From the NCBI GenBank assembly GCA_016126655.1, contig CP065955.1, positions 434,001 through 498,000 on the forward strand: DNA of 64,000 bases. Direction: 5' to 3'. Below the pieces are notes generated by a model that made no database searches, had not been told where the DNA came from, and saw only the letters and a list, made by a program, of their open reading frames with translations. This DNA comes from Aerococcaceae bacterium zg-1292 (GTDB taxonomy: Bacteria; Bacillota; Bacilli; Lactobacillales; Aerococcaceae). Every line of letters begins with the position of its first letter. Position 1 is the first letter of the stretch. The translations under genes were made by a program, and so were the position numbers. Of this stretch, positions 52,044-62,058 are shown piece after piece.

Positions 52044-52610
52044 GTGCGAGTAGTCAAAAAACTGTTGCGACTCATTGCAGTGGTGTGTTGGCTCGCGGCA
52101 GCCTTTTACGCGAATCAAAATATTCAAGAGAGTCAGCAAGCCGGTAAGGTCTCTAGAATGATTTATCAAGAACTCGTAGCAACGGCACAACCTGCCATGA
52201 CATCCGAATCGTCATCAATGGGTGTATTATCAGTTGATGGTCAGCAATATATCGGGTATTTGCAAATACCTGCATTAAAGATGAATTTACCGGTAGGAGC
52301 TGAATTCAGTTATGAACAGTTAAAGCAGACACCGACACGTTTTCAAGGTTCTTATTATGATAAAGATATGATTGTGTGTGCGCATAATTATTTATCCCAC
52401 TTTGCCGAGTTGGAGTCGCTCCGGCCTGGTGATGAAATTAAGTTTAAAAATGTATCAGGACAAGTGTTTCGCTATCAAGTGACCAATATTGAAATCTTAG
52501 CCCCTGACCAATTAGCCGACCTTGTTAAAAAAGGGGATTGGGACTTGACCTTGTTTACGTGTACTTTTGACACATTGAACCGTGTTGTTATACGAGCAGC
52601 ACAAATTTAA
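52044..52610 (+). CDS. Second sortase of the pilus locus
   Basis: 188 residues, GTG start with AAAGGAG at 7 nt. N-terminal helix (LLRLIAVVCWLAAAFYA). Catalytic His in IVCAHNYLSHF, Cys in TLFTCTFDT and Arg in NRVVIRA. The size and TLFTC motif are closer to class B or wall-anchoring sortases than to class C, so it may attach the finished pilus through the basal subunit. It begins 2 bp after the minor pilin. Confidence 0.85.
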   Translation: MRVVKKLLRLIAVVCWLAAAFYANQNIQESQQAGKVSRMIYQELVATAQPAMTSESSSMGVLSVDGQQYIGYLQIPALKMNLPVGAEFSYEQLKQTPTRFQGSYYDKDMIVCAHNYLSHFAELESLRPGDEIKFKNVSGQVFRYQVTNIEILAPDQLADLVKKGDWDLTLFTCTFDTLNRVVIRAAQI

Positions 52611-52616
52611 AAAAAT

Positions 52617-52650
52617 AAAGGCTGAACTTTGAATAAGAGTCAGCCTTTTT
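52617..52650 (+). terminator. Terminator of the pilus operon
   Basis: AAAGGCTGA pairs with TCAGCCTTT, followed by TTT. Confidence 0.85.
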
Positions 52651-52680
52651 ATCATAATGAATGAGATAGGAGGAATGTCA

Positions 52681-54342
52681 ATGACATTTTTATGGAGTTT
52701 ATTAGCGGATATTATCGCCTTTATCTTATTGGTGATAATCGTTGCAGTAGTTGGTTTTGTAATCTATCAAAAAGTGAAGAAGAAAGATAAAAAATTGCCG
52801 GTTGAAGACGCTAAAATTGTGGTTTTAGATACGAAAGTCGTACTTGAACAGTCGCCTTTGGCAAAAGTGAGTTCTGATACTACCATCAAAATGGAGACAC
52901 TAAAAAAAGCGTTAACCGCTTTAGGAGATGATGAACAGATTGATGAAGTTGCGATTGATTTAGCTGATTTTGTGCTGAGTCCGGCACAAATCTTTGAATT
53001 AGAACCATATTTTGAGCGGTTGCGTCAGCAAAAAACAGTTGTTGCTTACGGGACAGAATTATCCACGCTCACCATGTATTTGACTGCCTTATTGGCAAGC
53101 AAGGTGTGCCTACTGGATTCGAATAATACAGACTTTTCACTGCAATTCAAACAATCGTATCATCCATACTACAAGCAAATGCTAGAAAAAATCGGTATAA
53201 CCTTACATATTTTACACATTGGCAGCTACAAAGGAACAGGTGAAGAATACGAATTAGACAGCATGAGTCCGGAAAAACGGGAGTCCTTAGATAAAATCAA
53301 TCGAGCGTGGTTAGACTATATTTGCCAGCGTGTAAGTGAAAAGCGGCAAATGGAGTTCCGTGAGCCATTACTGGCAGGTCAGTGGTATATGGAAAATGTA
53401 AAACAAGCAGTAGCAGACGGCATTGTTGACGAATTAGTGGCATATCAAGCAATGCCACGTGCGGATGAAGGCGACGCAGTATCTATCAAACGCTATGCAG
53501 ACACCTTGCCGAAAGAGAAAAAGTTGAAAAAGAAAGCAGCAGCTAAGCAAGATAAATTGATTGTGTTGCCGTTAGAAGGTGTCATTGGTAAAGGGCATCA
53601 ACAAATCAACAGCGACACACTCTATTCGCAATTAAAACAATTGAAAGAATTAGATAATATCAAAGGCATCGTTTTAGCCATCAATTCGCCTGGAGGTAGT
53701 GCGTTGGAATCTGAAAAGATGTATCAACGACTTAAAAGTTTGGATGTGCCAGTCTATGCATGGATGCAAGATGTCGCAGCGAGTGGCGGCTATTATATAG
53801 CCAGTGCTGCTGAAAAAATAATGGCTACCGATACATCATTAGTCGGTTCGATAGGTGTCGTAGCAATGTTACCGGAAATGAGTGCCATCGCTGAAAAAGT
53901 GGGGATTAATCTGGAGTCGTATAATCTATCACAATACGAACAACTACACCCATTGACACCATTATCGTCAACTAACAAAGCTAAATTATTATCACGGATG
54001 CACGATGTTTATCGAGAATTCAAAGCACGTGTCATGGTCGCCCGGCACATGGATGATGCCACACTCGAGCCACTTGCTCAAGGCAAGGTCTATCTCGGAC
54101 AGCAAGCGCAAGCGATTGGCTTAGTTGACCAATTAGCTACACTGGACGAGACGATAAAAGCTCTTGCTAAAGCTGTTGATATTGACGATTATGTTGTTAA
54201 AATCATCGCACCTAAACAGGATTTAAAATCAGAGATTCGTCAAACAATCGGCGGACTATCTGCTGAATTAGTGGCGACTTTAGACTTATTAAGTGGCGCT
54301 GAAACAATTCAAACGTATGAACCGTATCGTTTGAATGATTAA
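52681..54342 (+). CDS. sppA: Signal peptide peptidase SppA, two-domain type
   Basis: 553 residues from the ATG at 52681, 7 nt after AGGAGG. An N-terminal membrane helix (about 8-30) and two S49 domains, as in the long Gram-negative SppA rather than the short Bacillus form. Catalytic Lys184 lies in HIGSYKGTGEE of the first domain and nucleophile Ser368 in DVAASGGYY of the second. It degrades cleaved signal peptides in the membrane. Its position just after the pilus operon is suggestive, but it is a separate transcript. Confidence 0.88.
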   Translation: MTFLWSLLADIIAFILLVIIVAVVGFVIYQKVKKKDKKLPVEDAKIVVLDTKVVLEQSPLAKVSSDTTIKMETLKKALTALGDDEQIDEVAIDLADFVLSPAQIFELEPYFERLRQQKTVVAYGTELSTLTMYLTALLASKVCLLDSNNTDFSLQFKQSYHPYYKQMLEKIGITLHILHIGSYKGTGEEYELDSMSPEKRESLDKINRAWLDYICQRVSEKRQMEFREPLLAGQWYMENVKQAVADGIVDELVAYQAMPRADEGDAVSIKRYADTLPKEKKLKKKAAAKQDKLIVLPLEGVIGKGHQQINSDTLYSQLKQLKELDNIKGIVLAINSPGGSALESEKMYQRLKSLDVPVYAWMQDVAASGGYYIASAAEKIMATDTSLVGSIGVVAMLPEMSAIAEKVGINLESYNLSQYEQLHPLTPLSSTNKAKLLSRMHDVYREFKARVMVARHMDDATLEPLAQGKVYLGQQAQAIGLVDQLATLDETIKALAKAVDIDDYVVKIIAPKQDLKSEIRQTIGGLSAELVATLDLLSGAETIQTYEPYRLND

Positions 54343-54483
54343 TCAATAAACATTGCTTACATCCTATCTAGCGAAACATTTCATTAATGACTACGACCAT
54401 AGTAGGATGCTGCTTGTTACAATTTGTCTTATAATCAAGCTATATCGAAACACACAAAAGATGAAATACGAGCAGAACCTTGT

Positions 54484-54489
54484 TATAAT
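54484..54489 (+). promoter_or_regulatory. Extended -10 of the zinc peptidase gene
   Basis: TTGTTATAAT carries TGnTATAAT. No strong -35 is seen. Confidence 0.5.
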
Positions 54490-54529
54490 AGTGATACAGA
54501 TAGACTGAAAAGAAAAGGAAGTGGAAGCA

Positions 54530-55219
54530 ATGTATAATTATGGATTTGATACTACGTATTTTTTAGTAATTATCGGTGCAATGTTAGTCATGTATGCACA
54601 AACAAGAGTTAAGTCTACGTTCAATAAGTTTAGTGAATGGGAGACGACGAATCGCGTGACTGGACGACAAGCTGCTCAAACCTTATTACAAGCAAGTAAT
54701 ATACATAATGTAAGCATCGAACATATTCCAGGACACTTATCCGACCATTATGATTCACAAAATAAAGTATTGCGCTTATCTGATGCGACCGACCAAGAAA
54801 CATCCATTGCCGCAGTCGCCGTTGCAGCACACGAATGTGGTCATGCATTACAAGATGCTGAAAATTATGGCTTTTTACGAATGCGAAATGCCTTTGTCCC
54901 AATTGCACAACTCGGTTCAAGTTTGTCAATGCCATTATTAATGATTGGCTTAGTGATGAATTTATTATCTTTAGTGTGGTTAGGTATAATAGCATTTAGT
55001 GCCGCATTATTATTCCAAATCATTACCTTGCCTGTCGAATTTGATGCAAGCAAACGCGCGCTCGTCATCATGGAACAATATCACCTAGTTGAACCCGATG
55101 AAATACCAGCAGCCAAAAAAGTACTCAACGCAGCCGCATTCACCTACATTGCCAGCACACTCAACAGCGCCCTCACACTCTTACGCTTCATACTAATGGC
55201 ACAAAGACGCCGCGATTAA
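54530..55219 (+). CDS. Membrane zinc metallopeptidase (YugP type)
   Basis: 229 residues: N-terminal helix, then AAHECGHAL with the HExxH zinc site (His101, Glu102, His105), two central membrane helices (about 125-170), the third ligand region LPVEFDASKRA and a C-terminal helix. Function not established in the family. AAGGAAG precedes it. A GTG at 54521 is an alternative start. Confidence 0.88.
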   Translation: MYNYGFDTTYFLVIIGAMLVMYAQTRVKSTFNKFSEWETTNRVTGRQAAQTLLQASNIHNVSIEHIPGHLSDHYDSQNKVLRLSDATDQETSIAAVAVAAHECGHALQDAENYGFLRMRNAFVPIAQLGSSLSMPLLMIGLVMNLLSLVWLGIIAFSAALLFQIITLPVEFDASKRALVIMEQYHLVEPDEIPAAKKVLNAAAFTYIASTLNSALTLLRFILMAQRRRD

Positions 55220-55222
55220 AAA

Positions 55223-55333
55223 ATTGTGCGAGAGAGGGCGTTCAGCCTTGAACCACTGGAGAAAGGCACCGAAGTGCGAGTATCGCACGCAGGGGACTTT
55301 TGAAGTGGACGTCAAGGCTGCCCGAACGAGCCG
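55223..55333 (+). repeat. 112-bp repeat
   Basis: GGGCGTTCAGCCTTGAACCACT with AGTGGACGTCAAGGCTGCCC; hairpin GTGCGAGTATCGCAC. First unit of a 355-bp segment that is duplicated at 55577. Confidence 0.92.
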
Positions 55334-55339
55334 TAATCA

Positions 55340-55569
55340 AAATTGTGCGACAAAGAGCGCCTTGAAATGAACCACTGGAAAATATGGTGCGAGAGAGGAC
55401 GTTCTGCCTCGGACCACTGGAGCAGAGGTCGCAGAAGCGCACAGGCGCTTCAAGAGTTATGCGAAGTGGATGCCGAGGTAGTCCGACCGAGCCTGATTAG
55501 AATGCGCCGGAGCGCTAAAAGCGCTCCAAGCGTTATGTGAAGTGGAGTCATTTCAGCGAATTGGAGCCG
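55340..55569 (+). repeat. 112-bp repeat interrupted by another copy
   Basis: The 5' half (55340-55379, GCGACAAAGAGCGCCTTGAAATGAACCACTGG) and the 3' half (55502-55569, GCGCCGGAGCGC, GAAGTGGAGTCATTTCAG) belong together: CTTGAAATGA pairs with TCATTTCAG. They are separated by the complete copy at 55383-55494. Confidence 0.85.
55383..55494 (+). repeat. 112-bp repeat nested inside another copy
   Basis: GGACGTTCTGCCTCGGACCACT with AGTGGATGCCGAGGTAGTCC: a third outer pairing class (GGAC/GTCC). Hairpin GAAGCGCACAGGCGCTTC. Confidence 0.9.
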
Positions 55570-55576
55570 TAATCGC

Positions 55577-55687
55577 CATTGTGCGAGAGAGGGCGTTCAG
55601 CCTTGAACCACTGGAGAAAGGCACCGAAGTGCGAGTATCGCACGCAGGGGACTTTTGAAGTGGACGTCAAGGCTGCCCGAACGAGCC
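55577..55687 (+). repeat. 112-bp repeat, duplicate of 55223-55333
   Basis: Same arms and hairpin as the unit 355 bp upstream. Confidence 0.92.
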
Positions 55688-55695
55688 GTAATCAA

Positions 55696-55733
55696 AATTG
55701 TGCGACAAAGAGCGCTCTGAAATGAACCACTGG
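55696..55733 (+). repeat. 112-bp repeat, 5' half
   Basis: GTGCGACAAAGAGCGCTCTGAAATGAACCACTGG, ending where the nested copy begins. Its 3' half is absent in this duplicate. Confidence 0.85.
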
Positions 55734-55737
55734 AAAA

Positions 55738-55849
55738 TATGGTGCGAGAGAGGACGTTCTGCCTCGGACCACTGGAGCAGAGGTCGCAGAAGCGCACAGG
55801 CGCTTCAAGAGCTATGCGAAGTGGACGCTGAGGCAGTCCGACCGAGCCG
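55738..55849 (+). repeat. 112-bp repeat, duplicate of the nested copy
   Basis: GGACGTTCTGCCTCGGACCACT with AGTGGACGCTGAGGCAGTCC. Relative to 55383-55494 it differs in the right arm, where one change restores GCCT/AGGC pairing. Confidence 0.9.
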
Positions 55850-56000
55850 GATTAGAATGTACCCAAAGTGCACTAAGCAAGCTGTAATACAATATCAGCG
55901 GCTAACAAGTTGGAGTGAACTCACCCCAAAAAAGCGACAACTAGTACGCGCGCCAATTTGAGTAAGCACCCAAACCAATCATAAAAGGAGCAGTGATAAG

Positions 56001-57209
56001 ATGAAGTTATGGCAACGAATTGCTAAACGCAAAGTCGACCGAGCATTAGCTAATGAGCTCTTAGACAAAGCCAAAAAAGAAGTTGAAAAAATGCCGCCGA
56101 TTAATATTTTAGTCGCTGGAAAGACAGGTAGTGGTAAAAGTACCTTAATCAATGCACTGTTTCGTGATAATATTGCCAAAACAGGTGTCGGGATGCCGGT
56201 CACTCAGCACGTTGAGCGCCTTACCAAGGAGGGTGTGCCGCTCACACTTTTTGACACGAAAGGTTTAGAATTAACAGCTAGTAGTCAACAAGAAGTATTG
56301 AAAAGTTTCGCTCACCTAATCAATCATCAGCGCTCATTAGGTGATGATAAAGCGATTCATATTGTCTACTATTGTATTAATGCTACCATGGCACGGATTG
56401 AGCCGCTTGAGATTGAAATCATTCAAGCACTCGCTAAAGAGTTGCCGGTTATTTTAGTACTGACTCAATCGATTGGTGAAGATTCGAAACAATTTTATCA
56501 CTATGTGAAAGATATGGCACTGCCAGTCAAAGCAGTCGTACCGATTTTAGCAAAAGAATACGTCATTGCTAAGCAAACAAAAATCGCTAGTTATGGGTTG
56601 CAGACACTGATTGACTGGACGTTAAAAATTATTCCATCAAAAGCGCATCAGGCTTTTATCAACGCCCAACAAATCGATATGGAACGAAAAATAAATAGTG
56701 CGAGAAGTTGGGCGAAAAAATATGTTACCACTTCCTTCGGTGTCGGCTTTATGCCAATTCCAGTATCGGACGCAACGGTATTAGTACCAATGCAAATCAC
56801 GATGCTCGGACATATCACTGCTATTTTCGGTTTATCATTAGATAAGGCACAAATCGTCAGTTTATTAGCAGGGATTGGTGGTACCGGTGGTGTGACCATG
56901 TTAGGTAAATATATGGTAGGTAATGTATTAAAACTATTTCCTGGTGCTGGAACTGTTGCGGGTGGCTTTATTAGTGGTGCTACTGCCAGCAGTTTAACCA
57001 TTGCTTTAGCCTATAGCTATATCGAAGTCTTACGCCGTATTTCAGAAGCGGAGCAAATGGGGCGCGATTTAAAATTAAATGAGTTACAACGAATTATGAA
57101 CCAATCACTGGAAGAACAATTAAAAGTTGCATCTCAATTCATACCAGCAGCGATGAAGGAGCAGTTACCTGAGTGGCTACATGGCTTTCTCAATCAAGAA
57201 TCGAAATAG
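56001..57209 (+). CDS. GTPase with a C-terminal DUF697 domain
   Basis: 402 residues. An Era-like G domain with P-loop GKTGSGKST (40-48), a switch II DTKG and LTQS in place of the usual NKxD. The C-terminal part (about 225-390) is glycine-rich and hydrophobic with paired helices (GFMPIPVSDATVLVPMQ, GIGGTGGVTMLGKY), as in DUF697. It is a membrane-associated GTPase of unknown role. AAAGGAG precedes the ATG. The upstream 780 bp are mostly repeats. Confidence 0.87.
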   Translation: MKLWQRIAKRKVDRALANELLDKAKKEVEKMPPINILVAGKTGSGKSTLINALFRDNIAKTGVGMPVTQHVERLTKEGVPLTLFDTKGLELTASSQQEVLKSFAHLINHQRSLGDDKAIHIVYYCINATMARIEPLEIEIIQALAKELPVILVLTQSIGEDSKQFYHYVKDMALPVKAVVPILAKEYVIAKQTKIASYGLQTLIDWTLKIIPSKAHQAFINAQQIDMERKINSARSWAKKYVTTSFGVGFMPIPVSDATVLVPMQITMLGHITAIFGLSLDKAQIVSLLAGIGGTGGVTMLGKYMVGNVLKLFPGAGTVAGGFISGATASSLTIALAYSYIEVLRRISEAEQMGRDLKLNELQRIMNQSLEEQLKVASQFIPAAMKEQLPEWLHGFLNQESK

Positions 57210-57224
57210 AAAGAAGATAGAAAT

Positions 57225-57410
57225 ATGAAAATAGCCAATAAGATATATTTGATTGCTGGACTCTTATTTGTAGCAGCAGCTATCTATAATTATATAAATG
57301 CTGACACCTCAACCGCTAGTTTCCATGCGCTATTTGGTATCATCTTTATTACTTTAGGTGCTAAAGGAGCTTCAAAATTCAATTGGCATCAAAAAGATGA
57401 TGAGTCATAA
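57225..57410 (+). CDS. Small two-helix membrane protein
   Basis: 61 residues with two hydrophobic segments (IYLIAGLLFVAAAIY and HALFGIIFITLGAKG) and a charged tail (HQKDDES). It starts 15 bp after the GTPase gene and is probably co-transcribed. Function unknown. Confidence 0.72.
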   Translation: MKIANKIYLIAGLLFVAAAIYNYINADTSTASFHALFGIIFITLGAKGASKFNWHQKDDES

Positions 57411-57428
57411 GCTGCGAATAAAAATATT

Positions 57429-57471
57429 ACTACCGTGTCAATCACTTATAGGTTGATGCGGTAGTTTTTTT
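57429..57471 (+). terminator. Terminator after the GTPase operon
   Basis: ACTACCGTGTCAATC pairs with GGTTGATGCGGTAGT (G-U pairs), followed by seven T. Nothing else is recognised before lysS beyond a possible -10 TAAAAT near 57593. Confidence 0.8.
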
Positions 57472-57674
57472 GTTGTTATCTCATCACGGTCTTCGTGCGA
57501 GGTTCCAGACGCGTCTTCAAATGACGCAAAAAAATTATCATACGAGAATAAGATTTCTGAAAAATCATGTGACTTTTAGTGGTTTTTACGATAAAATAAT
57601 ACTATGTGTATCAAGAAAACAGATGTAGAGATTGCGTGACAATAACCGAAATCAGTTTAACTTGACTAAAATAG

Positions 57675-59216
<1,542 letters not shown>

Positions 59217-59230
59217 ATAATAATTAGTAT

Positions 59231-59268
59231 AAACCAGCCCCATTATCTTTGATAATAGGGCTGGTTTT
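59231..59268 (+). terminator. Terminator after lysS
   Basis: AAACCAGCCCCATTATC pairs with GATAATAGGGCTGGTTT. Confidence 0.88.
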
Positions 59269-59287
59269 AGTGCTAGTGATAAAAAAC

Positions 59288-59328
59288 GGCTCTCCGACAT
59301 CTTGTGGGGACCCACAAGATGTCGGAGA
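59288..59328 (+). repeat. Short hairpin repeat (second family)
   Basis: TCTCCGACATCTTGTGGG pairs perfectly over 18 bp with CCCACAAGATGTCGGAGA, preceded by GGC. It reads inward toward the ISL3 transposase fragment and could be that element's end. Confidence 0.75.
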
Positions 59329-59363
59329 AAAAAATCAGAAGAACCCCGACAATAAATGGGGGG

Positions 59364-59411
59364 AAAAACAGAAAAACCATCGTGAAATTTCACGATGGTT
59401 TTTCTGTTTTT
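59364..59411. terminator. Perfect 24-bp-arm palindrome, bidirectional terminator
   Basis: AAAAACAGAAAAACCATCG and its exact complement flank GTGAAATTTCAC. The A- and T-runs at both ends suit termination in both directions, between lysS and the transposase fragment. Confidence 0.75.
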
Positions 59412-59456
59412 CTTATGAAACGTTCGTAATTGTTAACAAATGATAGTGATTTTAGA

Positions 59457-60211
59457 CTATCTTAACGTCCATGTGTCTTGATTAACAACATACATCATAC
59501 GATTGCGTGCTCTTGTAAAAGAATGCATTCCCTTTGCATTACGCATTATATCCTTTATAGTACCATTTGATGCTTCTGTAAAAACATTTGATATTCTACG
59601 ATAATCAATCAAGATAAAAGAATGACATATTTCAACTCTCCAATTGTACAAGGTACGACTGAACTGTTTTAATTCTGGAATATTCGACTGTTGATATTCA
59701 CTAATGATACTCATTAAATCATCCATTTTTTCTTCGAAAGGCAAAAAAGTATTATTAAAATTAAAATATATATCGACTAAGTGATATGCTTTTTCTAATA
59801 TTGGGTCAATCTCTAATATCTTTTCCAATAATTGGGCTTTATTAATATATCGTTTTAATTTGCGATTATACTGTGGACGATTATGAAAATCAGATTTGCG
59901 TTCGAAAAATAGATATTTCCATTGTTTTAGTAGATAATATTCAGTAAAATCAGAATGAAATTGACGCATTATTCTTACTCTGATTCTATCTAAGCTATCG
60001 TTTAAGTTTTTGATGACATGGAAGGAGTCAACGCAAATGGTAGCTTTTTTAAGGTATTGTTGAGCGACAATTTTATAGTTTTTGTACATATCAATGCAGA
60101 CATATTCCACTCGATTACGATGTTCTAAAGGAATCTGAGCAAAGTAGTTGAGTAGGTAATTTTTCCATCGGCTAGGTAAAACTTCAACGAGTTTCTTATT
60201 CTCGAAGTCAT
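59457..60211 (-). pseudogene. ISL3-family transposase, C-terminal fragment
   Basis: About 250 residues matching the catalytic part of ISL3 transposases: the first Asp in YVCIDMYKNY, the second in CVDSFHVIKNLN and the Glu region FTEASNGTIKDIMRNAKG. The N-terminal zinc-finger/HTH half is missing. Upstream codons (to 60314) belong to the fused regulator remnant read in another frame. The element is inactive. Confidence 0.82.
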
Positions 60212-60501
60212 ACATAACCCTGATAGTCATTCTTATCCAGTAAGCGAGTAATTTTTTTAATGAACTTTGGTAGTGTGGAATTGATAGCGTTAGCTTCTGC
60301 ATCCATTTCACCAATTAAATATCCTACACTAATTCCTAATCTTTCAACTAACTGAATGATTACATCTAAATCAGGTGATATTTCGTTTTTTCAATTTTAG
60401 AGATTAAACCTTGGCTACAGATACCCTAAGTTAAATCTTTTTGAGTCATATTTTTTCTTTTTTCGTAATGTTTTTATTCGTTCAGCGATATTTGCTTTCA
60501 C
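60208..60501 (-). pseudogene. Rgg/PlcR-type HTH regulator remnant
   Basis: The minus strand from a GTG at 60501 (SD GGAAGGA) reads KANIAERIKTLRKKKK, then MTQKDLT, TAG, GICSQGLISKIEK, and after a one-base loss, ISPDLDVIIQLVERLGIS and FIKKITRLLDKNDYQGYV, ending where the ISL3 fragment starts. It aligns with residues 1-80 of the intact regulator at 61033. It carries frameshifts, a nonsense codon and a truncation. Confidence 0.8.
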
Positions 60502-61032
60502 TAAAAATCTTCCTTCCTACTAAATTACTGTCATTATACACTTAAGGTAAGAGAATGAGCAAGTTAAGTATAAACACTTATGTAGTTAATAAAATTGTTA
60601 TGTATTTGTTAATAACGTTTTTATTATAATAATTGAAATTGTGTTATTCTTTGGTGTGATAATCATAGATGGTAGTGATTATTTTAGAAAAGATTCAAAT
60701 GGACTATTTCATTAGAAAACCGTGTTTAACTAGGCTGCCAATATTTCCTATTAGCTTAAAGGGGCGAAATCATGCATGCCATATAAAATTATTAAACGAT
60801 AGCCGTTGCAAGTGCTAGTGATGATTAAACTAAGAATCGGATGGTTGGGTTACTGGTAAATGTACTGAATAACCTAGCCTCATTTAATTTATCTGTGTGT
60901 GACAAATTGAAATTGTTACGCGGCATGGAGGGGTGTAATTATACCACCTCAGCCATGGTTCTTTGAACGGAGAGATGGGTGAAGTGGTTAATTAGAGTGT
61001 AAAAGAAGTCGGGTAAAGACGAACCGTTCTGA
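60502..61032. other. Gene-free region with RNA-like stems
   Basis: No ORF. Two paired segments stand out: GGGTTA/TAACCT (about 60847-60875) and an imperfect hairpin CATGGAGGGGTGTAATTA/TACCACCTCAGCCATG (60924-60957). At 61013, GTAAAGACGAACC is shared with the IStron-like element (13041), possibly by chance. A remnant of a mobile-element end is possible. Confidence 0.35.
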
Positions 61033-61884
61033 TTATTTCTTTAAATTTTTATTTCGGAACAAGTGTACTTGTTTAAGATTGCGGTCATTTAATTTTAATT
61101 GAGCAATTAATTCAGCTTTATTGATATATTCCTTGGATTCTTCCAACATATCTAGTCTATACGAAGCGTGAGCGAGTGCTAAGAGAATATCTTCTAAATA
61201 AAGAAGACTATTATTCGAAGCGGTTATTTCAAGTGCATCTAGTCCGAATTGATAACTTTCCTCGTATTGTTCTAACTTATAGTAAACACGTGTTAAAGCG
61301 TACAATATTTTATGATTCAGTTTCCATTCGACAATAGGAAGTTGTGAATAGGAATAAGCTTCGATAAGAACATTTTTGGATTGATAAAAATCATCAAGTT
61401 TTTCATAAGCAATCGCAATTAATAAAAACAGATTTATTTTTAATTCGATATTGAATTTATTGTTATTAATACTGAGTGTGTTGATTAACTGATTTGCTTT
61501 GTCGATTACAGGTTCAATTTCTTTGTAACATGTTAATCGAACAATTAAATTAAGCCATTCAAGATAATTAGACTGATTAGGTGAAAGAGAGGATGTGTTT
61601 AATGTTGAAAGGTATATTTCCAAATTAACATAATCTCGTTTGTCTAATAAGGATTCGATATAATCGGTACTAATCGTTAAATATGAATTATTATCATTTA
61701 ATAAAGTAGTAAGTGAGATATTTAATCGATTACATATTTGCTGTAATAATTCAATATCAGGACTTAATAGACCTTTTTCAATTTTTGAAATAATGCTTTG
61801 ATTAGTTATTCCCTCAGCTAAGTCACTTTGTGTCATATTTTGCTGAAGGCGTAACTCTTTGATTTTTTTATTATAATCTAACAT
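61033..61884 (-). CDS. HTH-TPR transcriptional regulator (Rgg/PlcR-like)
   Basis: 283 residues. N-terminal XRE-type HTH (KIKELRLQQNMTQSDLAEGI, TNQSIISKIEKG) and a C-terminal array of helix-turn-helix TPR repeats (about 70-283: KLDDFYQSKNVLIEAYSYS, YEESYQFGLDALEIT, LEESKEYINKAELIA). This layout is that of peptide-sensing RRNPP/Rgg regulators. It is divergent from the lipoprotein genes, which it may control. No short signalling-peptide gene was identified with confidence. Confidence 0.83.
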   Translation of the reverse strand: MLDYNKKIKELRLQQNMTQSDLAEGITNQSIISKIEKGLLSPDIELLQQICNRLNISLTTLLNDNNSYLTISTDYIESLLDKRDYVNLEIYLSTLNTSSLSPNQSNYLEWLNLIVRLTCYKEIEPVIDKANQLINTLSINNNKFNIELKINLFLLIAIAYEKLDDFYQSKNVLIEAYSYSQLPIVEWKLNHKILYALTRVYYKLEQYEESYQFGLDALEITASNNSLLYLEDILLALAHASYRLDMLEESKEYINKAELIAQLKLNDRNLKQVHLFRNKNLKK

Positions 61885-62027
61885 AAAAATTTACTCCTGA
61901 CTTGGGTTCTCAACTCTTATTGTAACTGAAAATATAAACTATGGAAAGGAAAGAGAGCCAGAATAAAAAAACAATATATACTATTATATTCTGCATTTGA
62001 TTTATATATTGATTTTTTGTTGGAAAT

Positions 62028-62056
62028 AAGTTAAAATCACTATAAGAGGTGACTAA
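62028..62056 (+). promoter_or_regulatory. Candidate promoter of the lipoprotein cluster
   Basis: TTGTTG, then TATAAG after about 18 bp, just before the first lipoprotein start. Confidence 0.35.
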
Positions 62057-62058
62057 AT

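Noticed and set aside
59457-60314. Intact 285-residue transposase gene
   Set aside because: The first ~34 codons are an out-of-frame reading of a regulator remnant. The transposase lacks its N-terminal half.
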